16,201 nt of DNA, from positions 1 through 16,201 of the forward strand of contig JAUUVE010000011.1 of NCBI GenBank assembly GCA_030589715.1, given 5' to 3'. This document shows positions 1-7,853 of the stretch, piece after piece. The stretch comes from Desulfobacteraceae bacterium (GTDB lineage Bacteria > Desulfobacterota > DSM-4660 > Desulfatiglandales > Desulfatiglandaceae). The notes beneath the pieces were generated by a model. It searched no databases. It had not been told where the DNA came from and was given only the letters and a program-made list of their open reading frames with translations. The first letter of the stretch is position 1, and the number at the start of each line of letters is the position of its first letter. The position numbers were made by a program, and so were the translations under genes.

Positions 1-250
1 AATCCAACTGAATTTTGTGGTCATAGCATTTTTGGTTTCAAAATATCAAATGTGGCGAATCCTGCGCTAAGCGGGAATGAAATCAAACAACCGAGGCCGG
101 AATTACGACTTCTTGCTTTTATTTTGTTTCACAATGAGACGATCCTCAAGGTTAAATTCTTTGTTTTCCTACGTCCCTCGTCACTCCTTGATCGTTATTC
201 GATTACTATTACACAGGTAACTTAAATTGCCAGTTTTGCAGAAAGAACTT

Positions 251-1177
251 TCAGGACACGGCAATAGTGACCTGTGACGCGTTATCCTTCACCCGTGTCC
301 CGGCAAGTTGCAACTTCAAAAAGACCCAGGGGGCGCCAAACCCTCCCCACAGTCCCACCAGGCCATATCGAACAAATCTAAATAGCAGCTCAGGCTCAAT
401 CCCCGAGAATACCACCCTCAACCCCTGCCTAAGACAGAAAAGCCCCCCAACCCCCACTATAAAGCGCAGCACCCGCTCCCACAAGATGCACCCCGCCTCA
501 AAGCCGACCCATCGGCCCTCTAACGCAAACCCAAGACCTATCCCCATCAGAGTGGCCCACACCTTGATGCCGTATTCCTTGCTCCCTGGGAGAATCAGGA
601 ACAGGAAAGTCGGCACTATCAACGCCGCACCCACTTGCCAACCCAGACCCTTCTCCCCAAACCACGCCTCCACAGCCGGCCCCAACCAACGGTAGATCAA
701 CAGGAGCGCCGCCCCCAGTACGTAGCCGCCCAACAGGTCGGTGGGAAAGTGGACCCCCAGATAAATCCGAGAAAGGGGTACGGCTACCATCAGAAAACCA
801 GCCGCTACCCACAGCCATGTGCGTCGGAACCGCAAGGCAAGATAGCCCCATACCACAACTGTATTCTGGGTGTGCCCACTGGGAAACCCGCCCCCTCCGG
901 CCTTGTATAGTTGCTGCACTCGATGATCATATTGAAAGGGCCTCGGTTGATCTGCCAAGACCTTGGCGCCCAGGTTCACGTAGCTGGAGAGGAGGAAGAG
1001 AATAGTAAGCCTGATACCGCTTCGGCGATCCACGCACCAGTAGATAATAGGCAAGAGGAGCATAAAGAAGACCTCTCCACCCATGGAGGTCAGGGTCTTG
1101 AACGGCAAGTCCAGGGTGGGGCTAAATTTCTGGAACCAGAGGACAACCCTTATCCCCCAGTCCAAGGCGCCTTCCAT
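251..1177 (-). CDS. PAP2-superfamily integral membrane phosphatase
   Basis: A 308-residue polytopic membrane protein of the type 2 phosphatidic acid phosphatase family, which removes phosphate from lipid phosphates or isoprenyl diphosphates at the membrane. All three signature motifs are visible: K72-x6-R79-P80, P99-S-G-H102, and S136-R137-x5-H143-x3-D147. His102 and His143 are the expected catalytic pair. Hydrophobic segments precede and follow the motifs, and about 130 residues of further membrane-like sequence lie after motif 3, longer than a minimal PAP2 domain. The ATG start has a strong upstream GGAAGGAGTT on the minus strand. The gene lies 60 bases downstream of the threonine ammonia-lyase on the same strand, so the two may be cotranscribed, although no functional link is obvious. 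The substrate (undecaprenyl diphosphate, phosphatidate or other) cannot be told from sequence. Confidence 0.9.
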   Translation of the reverse strand: MEGALDWGIRVVLWFQKFSPTLDLPFKTLTSMGGEVFFMLLLPIIYWCVDRRSGIRLTILFLLSSYVNLGAKVLADQPRPFQYDHRVQQLYKAGGGGFPSGHTQNTVVVWGYLALRFRRTWLWVAAGFLMVAVPLSRIYLGVHFPTDLLGGYVLGAALLLIYRWLGPAVEAWFGEKGLGWQVGAALIVPTFLFLILPGSKEYGIKVWATLMGIGLGFALEGRWVGFEAGCILWERVLRFIVGVGGLFCLRQGLRVVFSGIEPELLFRFVRYGLVGLWGGFGAPWVFLKLQLAGTRVKDNASQVTIAVS

Positions 1178-1237
1178 CTTCTAACTCCTTCCAAGCAGTC
1201 TAGGCATCCATAATACTTACGATTACAATAGCCTTAT

Positions 1238-2485
1238 CTACGGAGATCCGTGGTTTACACCCCGCGGGGATACCGCCTCCTTGTCGGACAACCAGATCTT
1301 ATATCCCGCATCCCTCAGGGCATCCATCACCCCTTTCACGTGGTCGTGACCCCGTGTTTGCAATACGAACTCCACTTCGGCCAGTTGGAGAGGCAGTTGG
1401 GTGAATGTGCGCTGGTGGTTCACCTGGACAATGTTGGCCTCTGCTTCGCCGATCCGCCTGGTAACATCCGCCAGGGTCCCCGGGACATCCCTTATATCCA
1501 CGCAAAGCCGGATCAATTGACCCTGACGCACCAGACCACGCTGTATGATCGAAGACAGGATGGACAGGTCTATGTTCCCACCAGAGATAATCAAACAGAC
1601 CTTCCGTCCTGAAAAACGATCCCGATACCTTAACAACGCGGCTAACCCTACTGCCCCCGCACCCTCAACTACCGTCTTCTCCACCTCCAGCAAGAGGAGC
1701 ACGGCCCGCTCTATGACGTCTTCCTCCACAACCAGGAGATCATCCACAAGTTCCCTGACAATCGGCAAGGTCAGCCGCCCCGGTTCTTTTACTGCGATAC
1801 CCTCTGCCATGGTAGACGTGCCAAATTTACCGGGAACGCCTCTTAAGGCGCTCAACATCGAAGGAAAACGGGCAGTCTGGACCCCAACAATATCAATCGA
1901 GGAACTTATTCCTTTTGCGCCGATGGCCATGCCCGATATGAGCCCGCCCCCGCCCACAGGTACTACCAGAACCTCTAAATCGGGGTGTGCCTCCAAAATC
2001 TCTAAGGCCATGGTCCCTTGGCCCGCAATGACCTTTGGATCGTCGTATGGGTGAATTAGCTTGAGCCCCCTCTCTGTCATGATCTTCCGGGCAAACTCGG
2101 CCGTCTTATCAAACGTGTCGCCATGCAGAATAACCTCCGCGCCAAAGGCCCGGGTGTGCTCCACCTTAATGCTGGGGGTAAAACGTGGCATGACGATCGT
2201 GGCGGGGATGCCCAAACGTTTGGCATGATAGGCAACGGCCTGGGCATGATTTCCGGCGGACATGGCGATCACACCCTGCCGGCGCTCATCATCACTCAGG
2301 GAAATGAGCTTGACCAGTGCCCCGCGCTCTTTAAATGAGGCCGTAAACTGGAGATTATCCAGCTTGAGTATTACTTCAGCACCCGTGATTTCCGAAAGGG
2401 TACGTGAGTGTATGGTGGGACTGTGGACCAGGTTATTGCGGATCGCCGCGGCTGCATCGCGTATATCTTTGAGTGTTATCTTCAT
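1238..2485 (-). CDS. ilvA: Threonine ammonia-lyase (threonine dehydratase), medium form with one ACT domain
   Basis: A 415-residue PLP enzyme of fold type II that deaminates L-threonine to 2-oxobutanoate and ammonia, the entry step to isoleucine or a catabolic reaction. The PLP lysine is K52 in the SFKERGA motif. S76-A-G-N-H80 and the glycine-rich phosphate loop G178-G-G-G-L-I-S-G follow, with an SGGN motif near residue 298. A single ACT regulatory domain fills about residues 325-400, beginning around RLCVDIRDVPGTL. The length matches the roughly 400-residue medium form, longer than the ACT-less TdcB type and shorter than the two-ACT IlvA type. The ATG at 2485 has AAAAGG upstream on the minus strand. 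It is divergent from the alcohol dehydrogenase across 222 bases. A serine or other hydroxy-amino-acid substrate cannot be excluded. Confidence 0.92.
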   Translation of the reverse strand: MKITLKDIRDAAAAIRNNLVHSPTIHSRTLSEITGAEVILKLDNLQFTASFKERGALVKLISLSDDERRQGVIAMSAGNHAQAVAYHAKRLGIPATIVMPRFTPSIKVEHTRAFGAEVILHGDTFDKTAEFARKIMTERGLKLIHPYDDPKVIAGQGTMALEILEAHPDLEVLVVPVGGGGLISGMAIGAKGISSSIDIVGVQTARFPSMLSALRGVPGKFGTSTMAEGIAVKEPGRLTLPIVRELVDDLLVVEEDVIERAVLLLLEVEKTVVEGAGAVGLAALLRYRDRFSGRKVCLIISGGNIDLSILSSIIQRGLVRQGQLIRLCVDIRDVPGTLADVTRRIGEAEANIVQVNHQRTFTQLPLQLAEVEFVLQTRGHDHVKGVMDALRDAGYKIWLSDKEAVSPRGVNHGSP

Positions 2486-2707
2486 TCACAGACCAGCCTT
2501 TTTCTGGGTATATACCTAAATCTTTAAAATTCGTCCATACATAATAGTCTTTTAGATCGATTTCATAATCCTTTGATTTCTCTTGACCATTCCAATACCA
2601 TAAAGTATTTATGTTGACTATCAATTCTCATTTCCGATTCCGAATTGAACTAACCCGAAACCGTGTTTTTCTATAAGTCAACCCTATGAGAAAAAGGAGG
2701 TGCACCC
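2486..2707. promoter_or_regulatory. Divergent intergenic region between ilvA and the alcohol dehydrogenase
   Basis: This AT-rich spacer must hold promoters for both outward-facing transcription units. On the plus strand TTGAAC (2645-2650) and TTCTAT (2669-2674), 18 bases apart, could be -35 and -10 boxes. The match is weak and the alternative TATAAG (2672-2677) would need a 21-base spacer. No clear operator palindrome was found. Confidence 0.3.
2694..2700 (+). promoter_or_regulatory. Strong ribosome binding site of the alcohol dehydrogenase
   Basis: AAGGAGG, a near-perfect Shine-Dalgarno sequence, lies 7 bases before the ATG at 2708 and fixes that start. Confidence 0.8.
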
Positions 2708-3976
2708 ATGGGTTACTGGTTTGATGATCCCACCCTGAAGGCGCTGGCACCACTGGCCCTCTCGAGTTCGATCAGGGGCCTGACCACCATCTTTAACACA
2801 CCAAAAATCTATGCCGGGTTTAATGTGATCCCGGAAGGACCGGTTATTGGACCAACCACCATGGATGCCCTGGAAAACAGATGTAAGAAAAAACTGGCCT
2901 TCGTGGTCACCGATGAGTTCAATGAGCGCTACGCCAAAAAAGCGGTCCAGTTTCTTCAGTCCGGAGGTTTTACCACCGAGGTGTGGGCCAAGGTCTTGCC
3001 TGAAGCACCCATGGAAAATGTAATAGAGTGTGCAAAGGCCATCAAGACCTTCGAGCCGGACATGATCATGGCCGTGGGTGGAGGTTCGGTGATGGATTTG
3101 TCCAAGGGGGCATGGATCCTATATGAAAGGCCCGATTTGACCGATTTGGGTATGATCTCCCCCCTTGACAAACTCAACCTCAGACAGAAGGCCATGCTGG
3201 TCGCCGTGCCTACCACCTCCGGCACGGGCTCAGAGAGCACGGGAGCGGCAGTGTTTCACGATAGTTCTGCAAACCGCAAGATACCGGTCGCTCATGACGA
3301 GCTGGTGCCGGATGTATGTATCCTTTCACCGGAGTTCACCATATCCATGCCGCCGGAGCTGACGGCTGGGACAGGTCTGGATGTTCTGGCTCACGCAATG
3401 GATGCCGCTATCGCCCCATCGGGCAACGAGTATACTGTGCCATTGGCCCTCAAAGCGACCGAAATGGTCTTCCAGTGGCTACCCCGTGCTTACAAAAATG
3501 GCGATGACCGTGAGGCCCGATTTCGGATGATCATCGCCGCCAACATTGCCGGCATCGCCTTCGGGCAAAGTGGCTGCCACCTCACCCACAGCTTCGGCCA
3601 TTCGCTGGGTGCTGTCTATGAGATGCATCATGGCCTTTGTGTGGGCTTCTTTATCCCGCATTCATTTCAGTTTTGCTCGAAGGTGACTGACAAGCATCTG
3701 GCGATTTGCAAGTCCTTAGATATACCGGCCCCCAATGCAGAGGAAGGTCTCCGTAATCTGTTAGCCAAAGTCAGGGAATTGCTGACCGAGCTGAATGTCC
3801 CGCTGGCATTAAGGGACTTTGGCATCACCGAGGATGATTTTGAGGCGAAACTGCCCAAATTGGTGGAATATGCGTACGGCGATGTCGACACCTTCCTCAG
3901 CCCCCGGCCTATTACCGCCGAGCAGTGTGAGAAGGTCATGCGATACGCATACGAAGGCAAGGACATCGATTTCTAA
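2708..3976 (+). CDS. Iron-containing alcohol dehydrogenase
   Basis: A 422-residue member of the group III (Fe-ADH) family, which interconverts alcohols and aldehydes with NAD(P)H. The NAD-binding motif G124-G-G-S127-V-M-D-L-S-K is clear, as is the PTTSGTGSE stretch typical of the family. The metal ligands are expected from the Asp and His of TGLDVLAHAMDA and from the histidines of HSFGHSLGAVYEMHHG. The N-terminus has about 45 residues before the usual first beta strand, somewhat longer than the shortest members. It is the first gene of an operon: the aldehyde ferredoxin oxidoreductase begins 14 bases after its stop. The context suggests it works in series with that enzyme on the same aldehyde, in the direction set by cell redox state. 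The substrate chain length is unknown. Confidence 0.93.
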   Translation: MGYWFDDPTLKALAPLALSSSIRGLTTIFNTPKIYAGFNVIPEGPVIGPTTMDALENRCKKKLAFVVTDEFNERYAKKAVQFLQSGGFTTEVWAKVLPEAPMENVIECAKAIKTFEPDMIMAVGGGSVMDLSKGAWILYERPDLTDLGMISPLDKLNLRQKAMLVAVPTTSGTGSESTGAAVFHDSSANRKIPVAHDELVPDVCILSPEFTISMPPELTAGTGLDVLAHAMDAAIAPSGNEYTVPLALKATEMVFQWLPRAYKNGDDREARFRMIIAANIAGIAFGQSGCHLTHSFGHSLGAVYEMHHGLCVGFFIPHSFQFCSKVTDKHLAICKSLDIPAPNAEEGLRNLLAKVRELLTELNVPLALRDFGITEDDFEAKLPKLVEYAYGDVDTFLSPRPITAEQCEKVMRYAYEGKDIDF

Positions 3977-3990
3977 GGGAGGATGAAGCC

Positions 3991-5820
3991 ATGAAAGGAT
4001 ATCACGGCAGGTTTTTGGAAGTGGACTTGACCAATCGAACCACTCAGGACCTCCCTCTTTCGGAGGAGTTCTGTAAGCAATATATCGGTGGCGCCACCAT
4101 GGCGGCCGCACTCATTTATGACCGGATAACCCCGGACATGGATCCTCTTTCCCCGGAAAACCCACTGGTAATGGCCACAGGCCCCTTCACCGGCACCCCC
4201 ATTCCAATGTGCAGCCGGTATGCGGTTGCCGGGATCTCTCCGTTAACTGGATTCTGGGGGGAAGCGACCAGTGGCGGTGTCTTCCCCTTCCGCCTGAAAG
4301 GATCGGGATGGGATAGGATTATCGTTACCGGCAAGGCCGATAGCCCTGTTTTTCTCTTGATTAAGGATGGTCAGGCCCAAATCCGGGACGCATCAAGCCT
4401 GTGGGGCAAAGACAGTTACGATACCCAGCAAACGATCAAGGACGAGCTAGGTGACGACAAGGTAAGCGTGGCCTGCATTGGCCCTGCCGGAGAAAGGCTC
4501 ATCAGATACTCCTGCGTCATGAACGACAAGGGGCGGGCGGCCGGACGTTGTGGGATGGGCGCCCTGATGGGTTCAAAAAATCTCAAGGCGGTGGCCGCCT
4601 CTGGTAGCAAGAGGCCGGATTTTGCCGATGCCGGAAAAGTCCCCGAACTGGCGAAACAGGCCGTCAAAGACATCAATGGCAATCTCGTCTCCGTGGCCTT
4701 CCGCGAGTATGGGACGTTGATGTATATGGACATGGGCATGACCCTCGGGGATACCCCTTCAAGATACTTTACCAAGAGTGTCTTTCCGGTAAGCGGGGTT
4801 ACAGGGCAGGCACTCAGGGAAAAATATTCGGTCTCAAACTATGCCTGCCGTGGCTGCCCCATAGGATGCGGCCGTCAACTAAAGGACTTCAAGCCAGGAC
4901 TTGATGTGGACGGACCGGAATACGAAACAGCGGTGGCCTTTGGCCCCTTATGCCTGAACATCGACTTTGATTCCATAATTGAGGCCAACCATCTGTGTAA
5001 CGTTCAAGGTATCGACACGATATCGGCCGGCGTAACGATTGCTTATGCGATCTATCTCTACGAACAGGGTGCTTTAAGCAAAGACAGGGTCGGGTTTGAA
5101 CTCAAATGGGGTGACGGCAAGGCCATCCTCAAGTTGCTTCAGATGATTGTCAACCAGGAAGGTATCGGTGAACTGCTCTCCAATGGCACATTGGCCATGG
5201 CACGTGAACTGGGCCGGGATGAGGGAGAGGCCGCCCAGGTAAAGGGGCTGGAGATGCCCATGCATGAGGGCCGGGCGTTCCATGGCCTTGCCGTATCCTA
5301 CGCCACGGGCCCGCGTGGTGCCTGCCATCTCAAGGGAGATTATTACAACATTGATCTGGGCAACATGGTCCTGGAATACATGATCCTGCCCAGCGACAGG
5401 CTTTCGTCCGAAGGTAAGGGTGAGCCCGCAGCTAAGTTCCAGAGTTTCAAAGATCTCTTTGATGCCCTGACCCTGTGCAAGTTTGCCCCGTTACAGGTGC
5501 CCCAGCTCTGTGAGATGCTCAACGCGCTCACGGGCTGGGAGTTCAGTCCGGAAGACTTGCTGGCAGCCGGAGACCGGTCGGTAAATATCAAGCGGGCGAT
5601 CAGCAACAAGCTCGGAGTCACAAGAGAACACGACACCCTCCCCGAGATCTGCCTCAAACCCCTTGACGAAGGGTCCACAGCCGGGATCCGGCCTGATCTT
5701 GAAATGATGCTCAAAGAGTACTATGAGTACCGCGGTTGGGACTGGGAAACCGGGAAACCTACCAAAGAAAAACTCACCGAGTTGGGTTTAGAAAAGGTAG
5801 CCAAAGACCTGTATCAATAA
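3991..5820 (+). CDS. aor: Aldehyde ferredoxin oxidoreductase (tungsten/molybdenum bis-pterin enzyme)
   Basis: A 609-residue protein of the AOR family, which oxidises aldehydes to carboxylic acids with ferredoxin, or runs in reverse on acids at low potential, using a bis-tungstopterin and one [4Fe-4S] cluster. The N-terminal GRFLEVDLTNR and the pterin-binding domain are typical. The cluster cysteines are C286-x2-C289-x3-C293 (in YACRGCPIGCGR) and C496 (LTLCKF), close to the 288/291/295/494 spacing that I recall for Pyrococcus furiosus AOR. There is no signal peptide, so it is cytoplasmic. GGGAGG precedes the ATG. It sits between the alcohol dehydrogenase and a MoaD-like carrier whose start codon overlaps its stop codon. 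Tungsten rather than molybdenum is assumed from the family and was not seen directly. Confidence 0.95.
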   Translation: MKGYHGRFLEVDLTNRTTQDLPLSEEFCKQYIGGATMAAALIYDRITPDMDPLSPENPLVMATGPFTGTPIPMCSRYAVAGISPLTGFWGEATSGGVFPFRLKGSGWDRIIVTGKADSPVFLLIKDGQAQIRDASSLWGKDSYDTQQTIKDELGDDKVSVACIGPAGERLIRYSCVMNDKGRAAGRCGMGALMGSKNLKAVAASGSKRPDFADAGKVPELAKQAVKDINGNLVSVAFREYGTLMYMDMGMTLGDTPSRYFTKSVFPVSGVTGQALREKYSVSNYACRGCPIGCGRQLKDFKPGLDVDGPEYETAVAFGPLCLNIDFDSIIEANHLCNVQGIDTISAGVTIAYAIYLYEQGALSKDRVGFELKWGDGKAILKLLQMIVNQEGIGELLSNGTLAMARELGRDEGEAAQVKGLEMPMHEGRAFHGLAVSYATGPRGACHLKGDYYNIDLGNMVLEYMILPSDRLSSEGKGEPAAKFQSFKDLFDALTLCKFAPLQVPQLCEMLNALTGWEFSPEDLLAAGDRSVNIKRAISNKLGVTREHDTLPEICLKPLDEGSTAGIRPDLEMMLKEYYEYRGWDWETGKPTKEKLTELGLEKVAKDLYQ

Positions 5821-6098
5821 TGAAGATCGCCGCCATTTTTCAAGGCATACTGGCCGACTGGGTGGGTACCCCGTCGGCCAGTTTTGAACTCCCGGAAGGT
5901 GCCACTTATGGAGACCTTCTGAATGAGATCGGCCTCCGGTACAGAAAAAACATGCCCGAGCAATTATGGGACCATAAAAACAATAGCTTCAGGAAGCAAG
6001 TTCGCGCTCATGCAGATGGAAGCACATTTGAATCTCTCGATACCCCTTTGCACAAAGGAGACGAGATAACATTTCTTCTCATGATAGCCGGTGGATAA
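5820..6098 (+). CDS. MoaD/ThiS-family sulfur carrier protein
   Basis: A 92-residue beta-grasp protein ending in Ala-Gly-Gly, the C-terminal di-glycine that is adenylated and thiocarboxylated in MoaD and ThiS carriers. The ATG overlaps the aor stop codon (TAATG), so translation is probably coupled. A longer in-frame reading back to 5736 lies inside aor and is rejected. The body has the usual pattern: an N-terminal strand (MKIAAIFQGILADWVG), the PEGATYGDLLNEIG helix, and a C-terminal GDEITFLLMIAGG. Carriers of this kind commonly accompany AOR genes, and the likely job is to supply dithiolene sulfur for the pterin cofactor of the enzyme encoded upstream. A housekeeping MoaD role or another sulfur-transfer role is possible. 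Confidence 0.88.
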   Translation: MKIAAIFQGILADWVGTPSASFELPEGATYGDLLNEIGLRYRKNMPEQLWDHKNNSFRKQVRAHADGSTFESLDTPLHKGDEITFLLMIAGG

Positions 6099-6194
6099 AC
6101 TATACCTCGTCATATCCCTATATCTGCTTTAACGTTTTTGATTTTGTTGAATAATCTCCTCTTAACTAAAGTGATCGGTTCCAGGTTCAAAGGT

Positions 6195-6200
6195 TATAAT
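6195..6200 (+). promoter_or_regulatory. Candidate -10 element for the substrate-binding protein gene
   Basis: A perfect TATAAT, but no good -35 box lies at the expected distance (GTGATC at 6171-6176 is a poor match). If used, it would give a leader of about 210 bases containing the 6248-6262 palindrome. Confidence 0.3.
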
Positions 6201-6247
6201 CTACTGATATCCTTAACTTTATAACACAATGCACAGATTAGTCTCTT

Positions 6248-6262
6248 TCACCCATTGGGTGA
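6248..6262. promoter_or_regulatory. 15-base palindrome, possible operator
   Basis: TCACCCATTGGGTGA is a perfect dyad with 7-base arms around a single central base. It lies about 50 bases downstream of the TATAAT and 157 bases before the substrate-binding protein start, a reasonable place for a repressor site. Function is inferred only from the symmetry. Confidence 0.35.
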
Positions 6263-6403
6263 TACATAACATTCGCCCCTATTGACGCGTCATCCTTTTG
6301 TTAACAGCCAGTTAGGGCTCTTCAACCGGGAACAGTGAACGTTGAACCGCTCAACCCAGCTTTATCTTTTACGGCTAAGCGTGTACTATGGCCGACACAA
6401 CCC

Positions 6404-6413
6404 GGAAAGGGGG
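6404..6413 (+). promoter_or_regulatory. Ribosome binding site fixing the substrate-binding protein start
   Basis: GGAAAGGGGG ends 5 bases before the ATG at 6419. The upstream in-frame ATG at 6335 lacks such a site and would put 28 residues before the signal peptide. Confidence 0.6.
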
Positions 6414-6418
6414 TTCTC

Positions 6419-7612
6419 ATGAGAAAGTCGATCAGACTCTTGTCAAAATTAACCTTTTTGATGACCATGATTTTCCTGCCAATTCTTGCTCCGTCCCCTG
6501 CCCTTGCCCAAGAGATCAAGGTAGGGGTAATTCTACCCCTGACTGGGAAGCTTGCCCGGTTTGGAGAGATTGAAAGGGACTCATTCTTGATAGCGGTAGA
6601 AGAGATTAATGATGTTGGCGGCATCCATGGAAGGATGATAGCCCTGATCATCGAGGACACCGCCTCCAGACCCGGGATAGGCCGCTTGGCCATCAAGAAA
6701 TTGATCTCAAAGGACAAGGTTGTTGTGGTAGGCGGGGGCTGCTCCTCTCCTGTAACCTATGAGGCTGCGGCCCTGGCCCAAGAGGAGGAAGTCCCCTTTC
6801 TTGTAAATACCGCCTCCGCAAACAAGATCACCGAAGAGGGATGGAAATATGTCTTTAGGCTCAACCCTCCGGTTAGTGAGTATCCGAGGGCCCTTACCTC
6901 CTTCCTGAAAGATGTGGCCCGTGTCAGGACCGCCGCGCTCCTCTATGAGGAGAGCCCCTTTGGACGGTTCGGGCTAAAGAAGTTTCTAAGGATGTGTAAG
7001 AGATCGGGTTTTAAGGTGGTGATGAGAAGGGGTTATGAGGTAGATAGGGTCGATTTTAAGCCGCTTCTAATCCGACTGATCAAAAAAAAGCCCGAGCTTG
7101 TCTACCTGGTCACCCATGCGACAGATACCTCCATGATCATGCACCAGGCAATGGAGCTGAATTTCAACCCCAAACTCTTTGTGTGGCGTGCCCCCGGACT
7201 CACAATACCGGAATCCTATAGATACGCAGGGCATGCCTCAGAATACCTCTTTTCCCCTGCCCTCTGGTCCCCCCACCTACCCTACCCCGGGGCCAAAGAC
7301 TACTATGACAAGTTCGTTGAGAGATTCAATTCAACCCCAGGCTACCACGGCGCAGAGGCCTATGCAGCCATGCATGTTATTGCGGATGCCCTGAGGCGGG
7401 CCAGATCCTTGACCCCAAAGGATGTAAGAGACGCCCTGTCAAAGACCGACATCATGACGGTCTTCGGACCGGTCAAATTCATCTCCTATGGGAAAAAGGC
7501 CCAACAGAACCTGCTTACCACACTACTAGTCCAGAGGATAGGCAGGAGGCTTGAGGTGGTCTGGCCCGAAGCGATAGCTACTAAGAGGTATGTCTGTCCC
7601 GTGCCCAAGTGA
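6419..7612 (+). CDS. ABC transporter periplasmic substrate-binding protein, branched-chain amino acid type
   Basis: A 397-residue protein of the Leu/Ile/Val-binding type (Peripla_BP_6). The start at 6419 is chosen because it gives a normal signal peptide: MRKS with basic residues, a hydrophobic core, then PALA before QEIKVG, the probable signal peptidase I site. The mature protein begins with KVGVILPLTGKLARFGE and continues with AVEEINDVGGIHGR, both hallmarks of the family. It would bind a small solute in the periplasm for an ABC importer, but no permease or ATPase gene lies in this window. In this superfamily the ligand ranges from amino acids to aromatic acids, amides and urea, so the ligand is open. 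The neighbours favour an organic acid or N-heterocycle, but that is inference. It stands alone, with gaps of about 320 bases before and 240 after. Confidence 0.88.
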   Translation: MRKSIRLLSKLTFLMTMIFLPILAPSPALAQEIKVGVILPLTGKLARFGEIERDSFLIAVEEINDVGGIHGRMIALIIEDTASRPGIGRLAIKKLISKDKVVVVGGGCSSPVTYEAAALAQEEEVPFLVNTASANKITEEGWKYVFRLNPPVSEYPRALTSFLKDVARVRTAALLYEESPFGRFGLKKFLRMCKRSGFKVVMRRGYEVDRVDFKPLLIRLIKKKPELVYLVTHATDTSMIMHQAMELNFNPKLFVWRAPGLTIPESYRYAGHASEYLFSPALWSPHLPYPGAKDYYDKFVERFNSTPGYHGAEAYAAMHVIADALRRARSLTPKDVRDALSKTDIMTVFGPVKFISYGKKAQQNLLTTLLVQRIGRRLEVVWPEAIATKRYVCPVPK

Positions 7613-7853
7613 AACGAAAGATAAGACTTTTCCAGCCTAATTCCAAGCCCACTTATTCCGTCGTTCCGAGCCGATTTTTTTATCAATAGGTTGTGCTCTC
7701 GGCCCACACAAATTGCCAACCCAGCGGAATCATGACAATATTTAGGGATATTGCAATGATTTGCTGAGAAAATATCTGTACATAGACTTGATAAGCCTGT
7801 TTAACAAAAAATGGTTATATAGTTTATCAACTCAACTAAAGGAGAGTAAGAAT
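7613..7853. other. Intergenic region with a dyad (CAATAT-N6-ATATTG)
   Basis: No gene was seen. An 18-base inverted repeat at 7736-7753, with arms CAATAT and ATATTG and a 6-base spacer, lies about 100 bases before the cyclase gene and could bind a dimeric regulator. CCGAG (7666-7670) and CTCGG (7698-7702) could pair around a run of T, but the 27-base loop makes a normal terminator unlikely. Confidence 0.35.
7838..7846 (+). promoter_or_regulatory. Ribosome binding site fixing the cyclase-family start
   Basis: AAAGGAGAG lies 7 bases before ATG 7854 and selects it over the upstream in-frame start at 7761. The same sequence precedes the reductase gene at 9009. Confidence 0.7.

Larger units (their letters stand above)
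6099..6418. other. 320-base intergenic region with a palindrome and a candidate -10 box
   Basis: No gene was recognised on either strand. The visible elements are TATAAT at 6195-6200, a 15-base palindrome at 6248-6262, and an inverted pair TTCAAC (6321-6326) / GTTGAA (6341-6346) in a stretch of GTGAAC/GTTGAAC-like short repeats. No convincing terminator for the upstream operon was found. Confidence 0.5.

Noticed and set aside
267..695. 142-codon plus-strand frame opposite the PAP2 gene
   Set aside because: Its Pro/Thr/Ser/Asn-rich composition is typical of an antisense shadow, and the minus strand has all PAP2 motifs.
2433..2624. Minus-strand 63-codon frame upstream of and overlapping ilvA
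   Set aside because: It runs into the start of ilvA in another frame, has no family resemblance, and occupies the region needed for divergent promoters.
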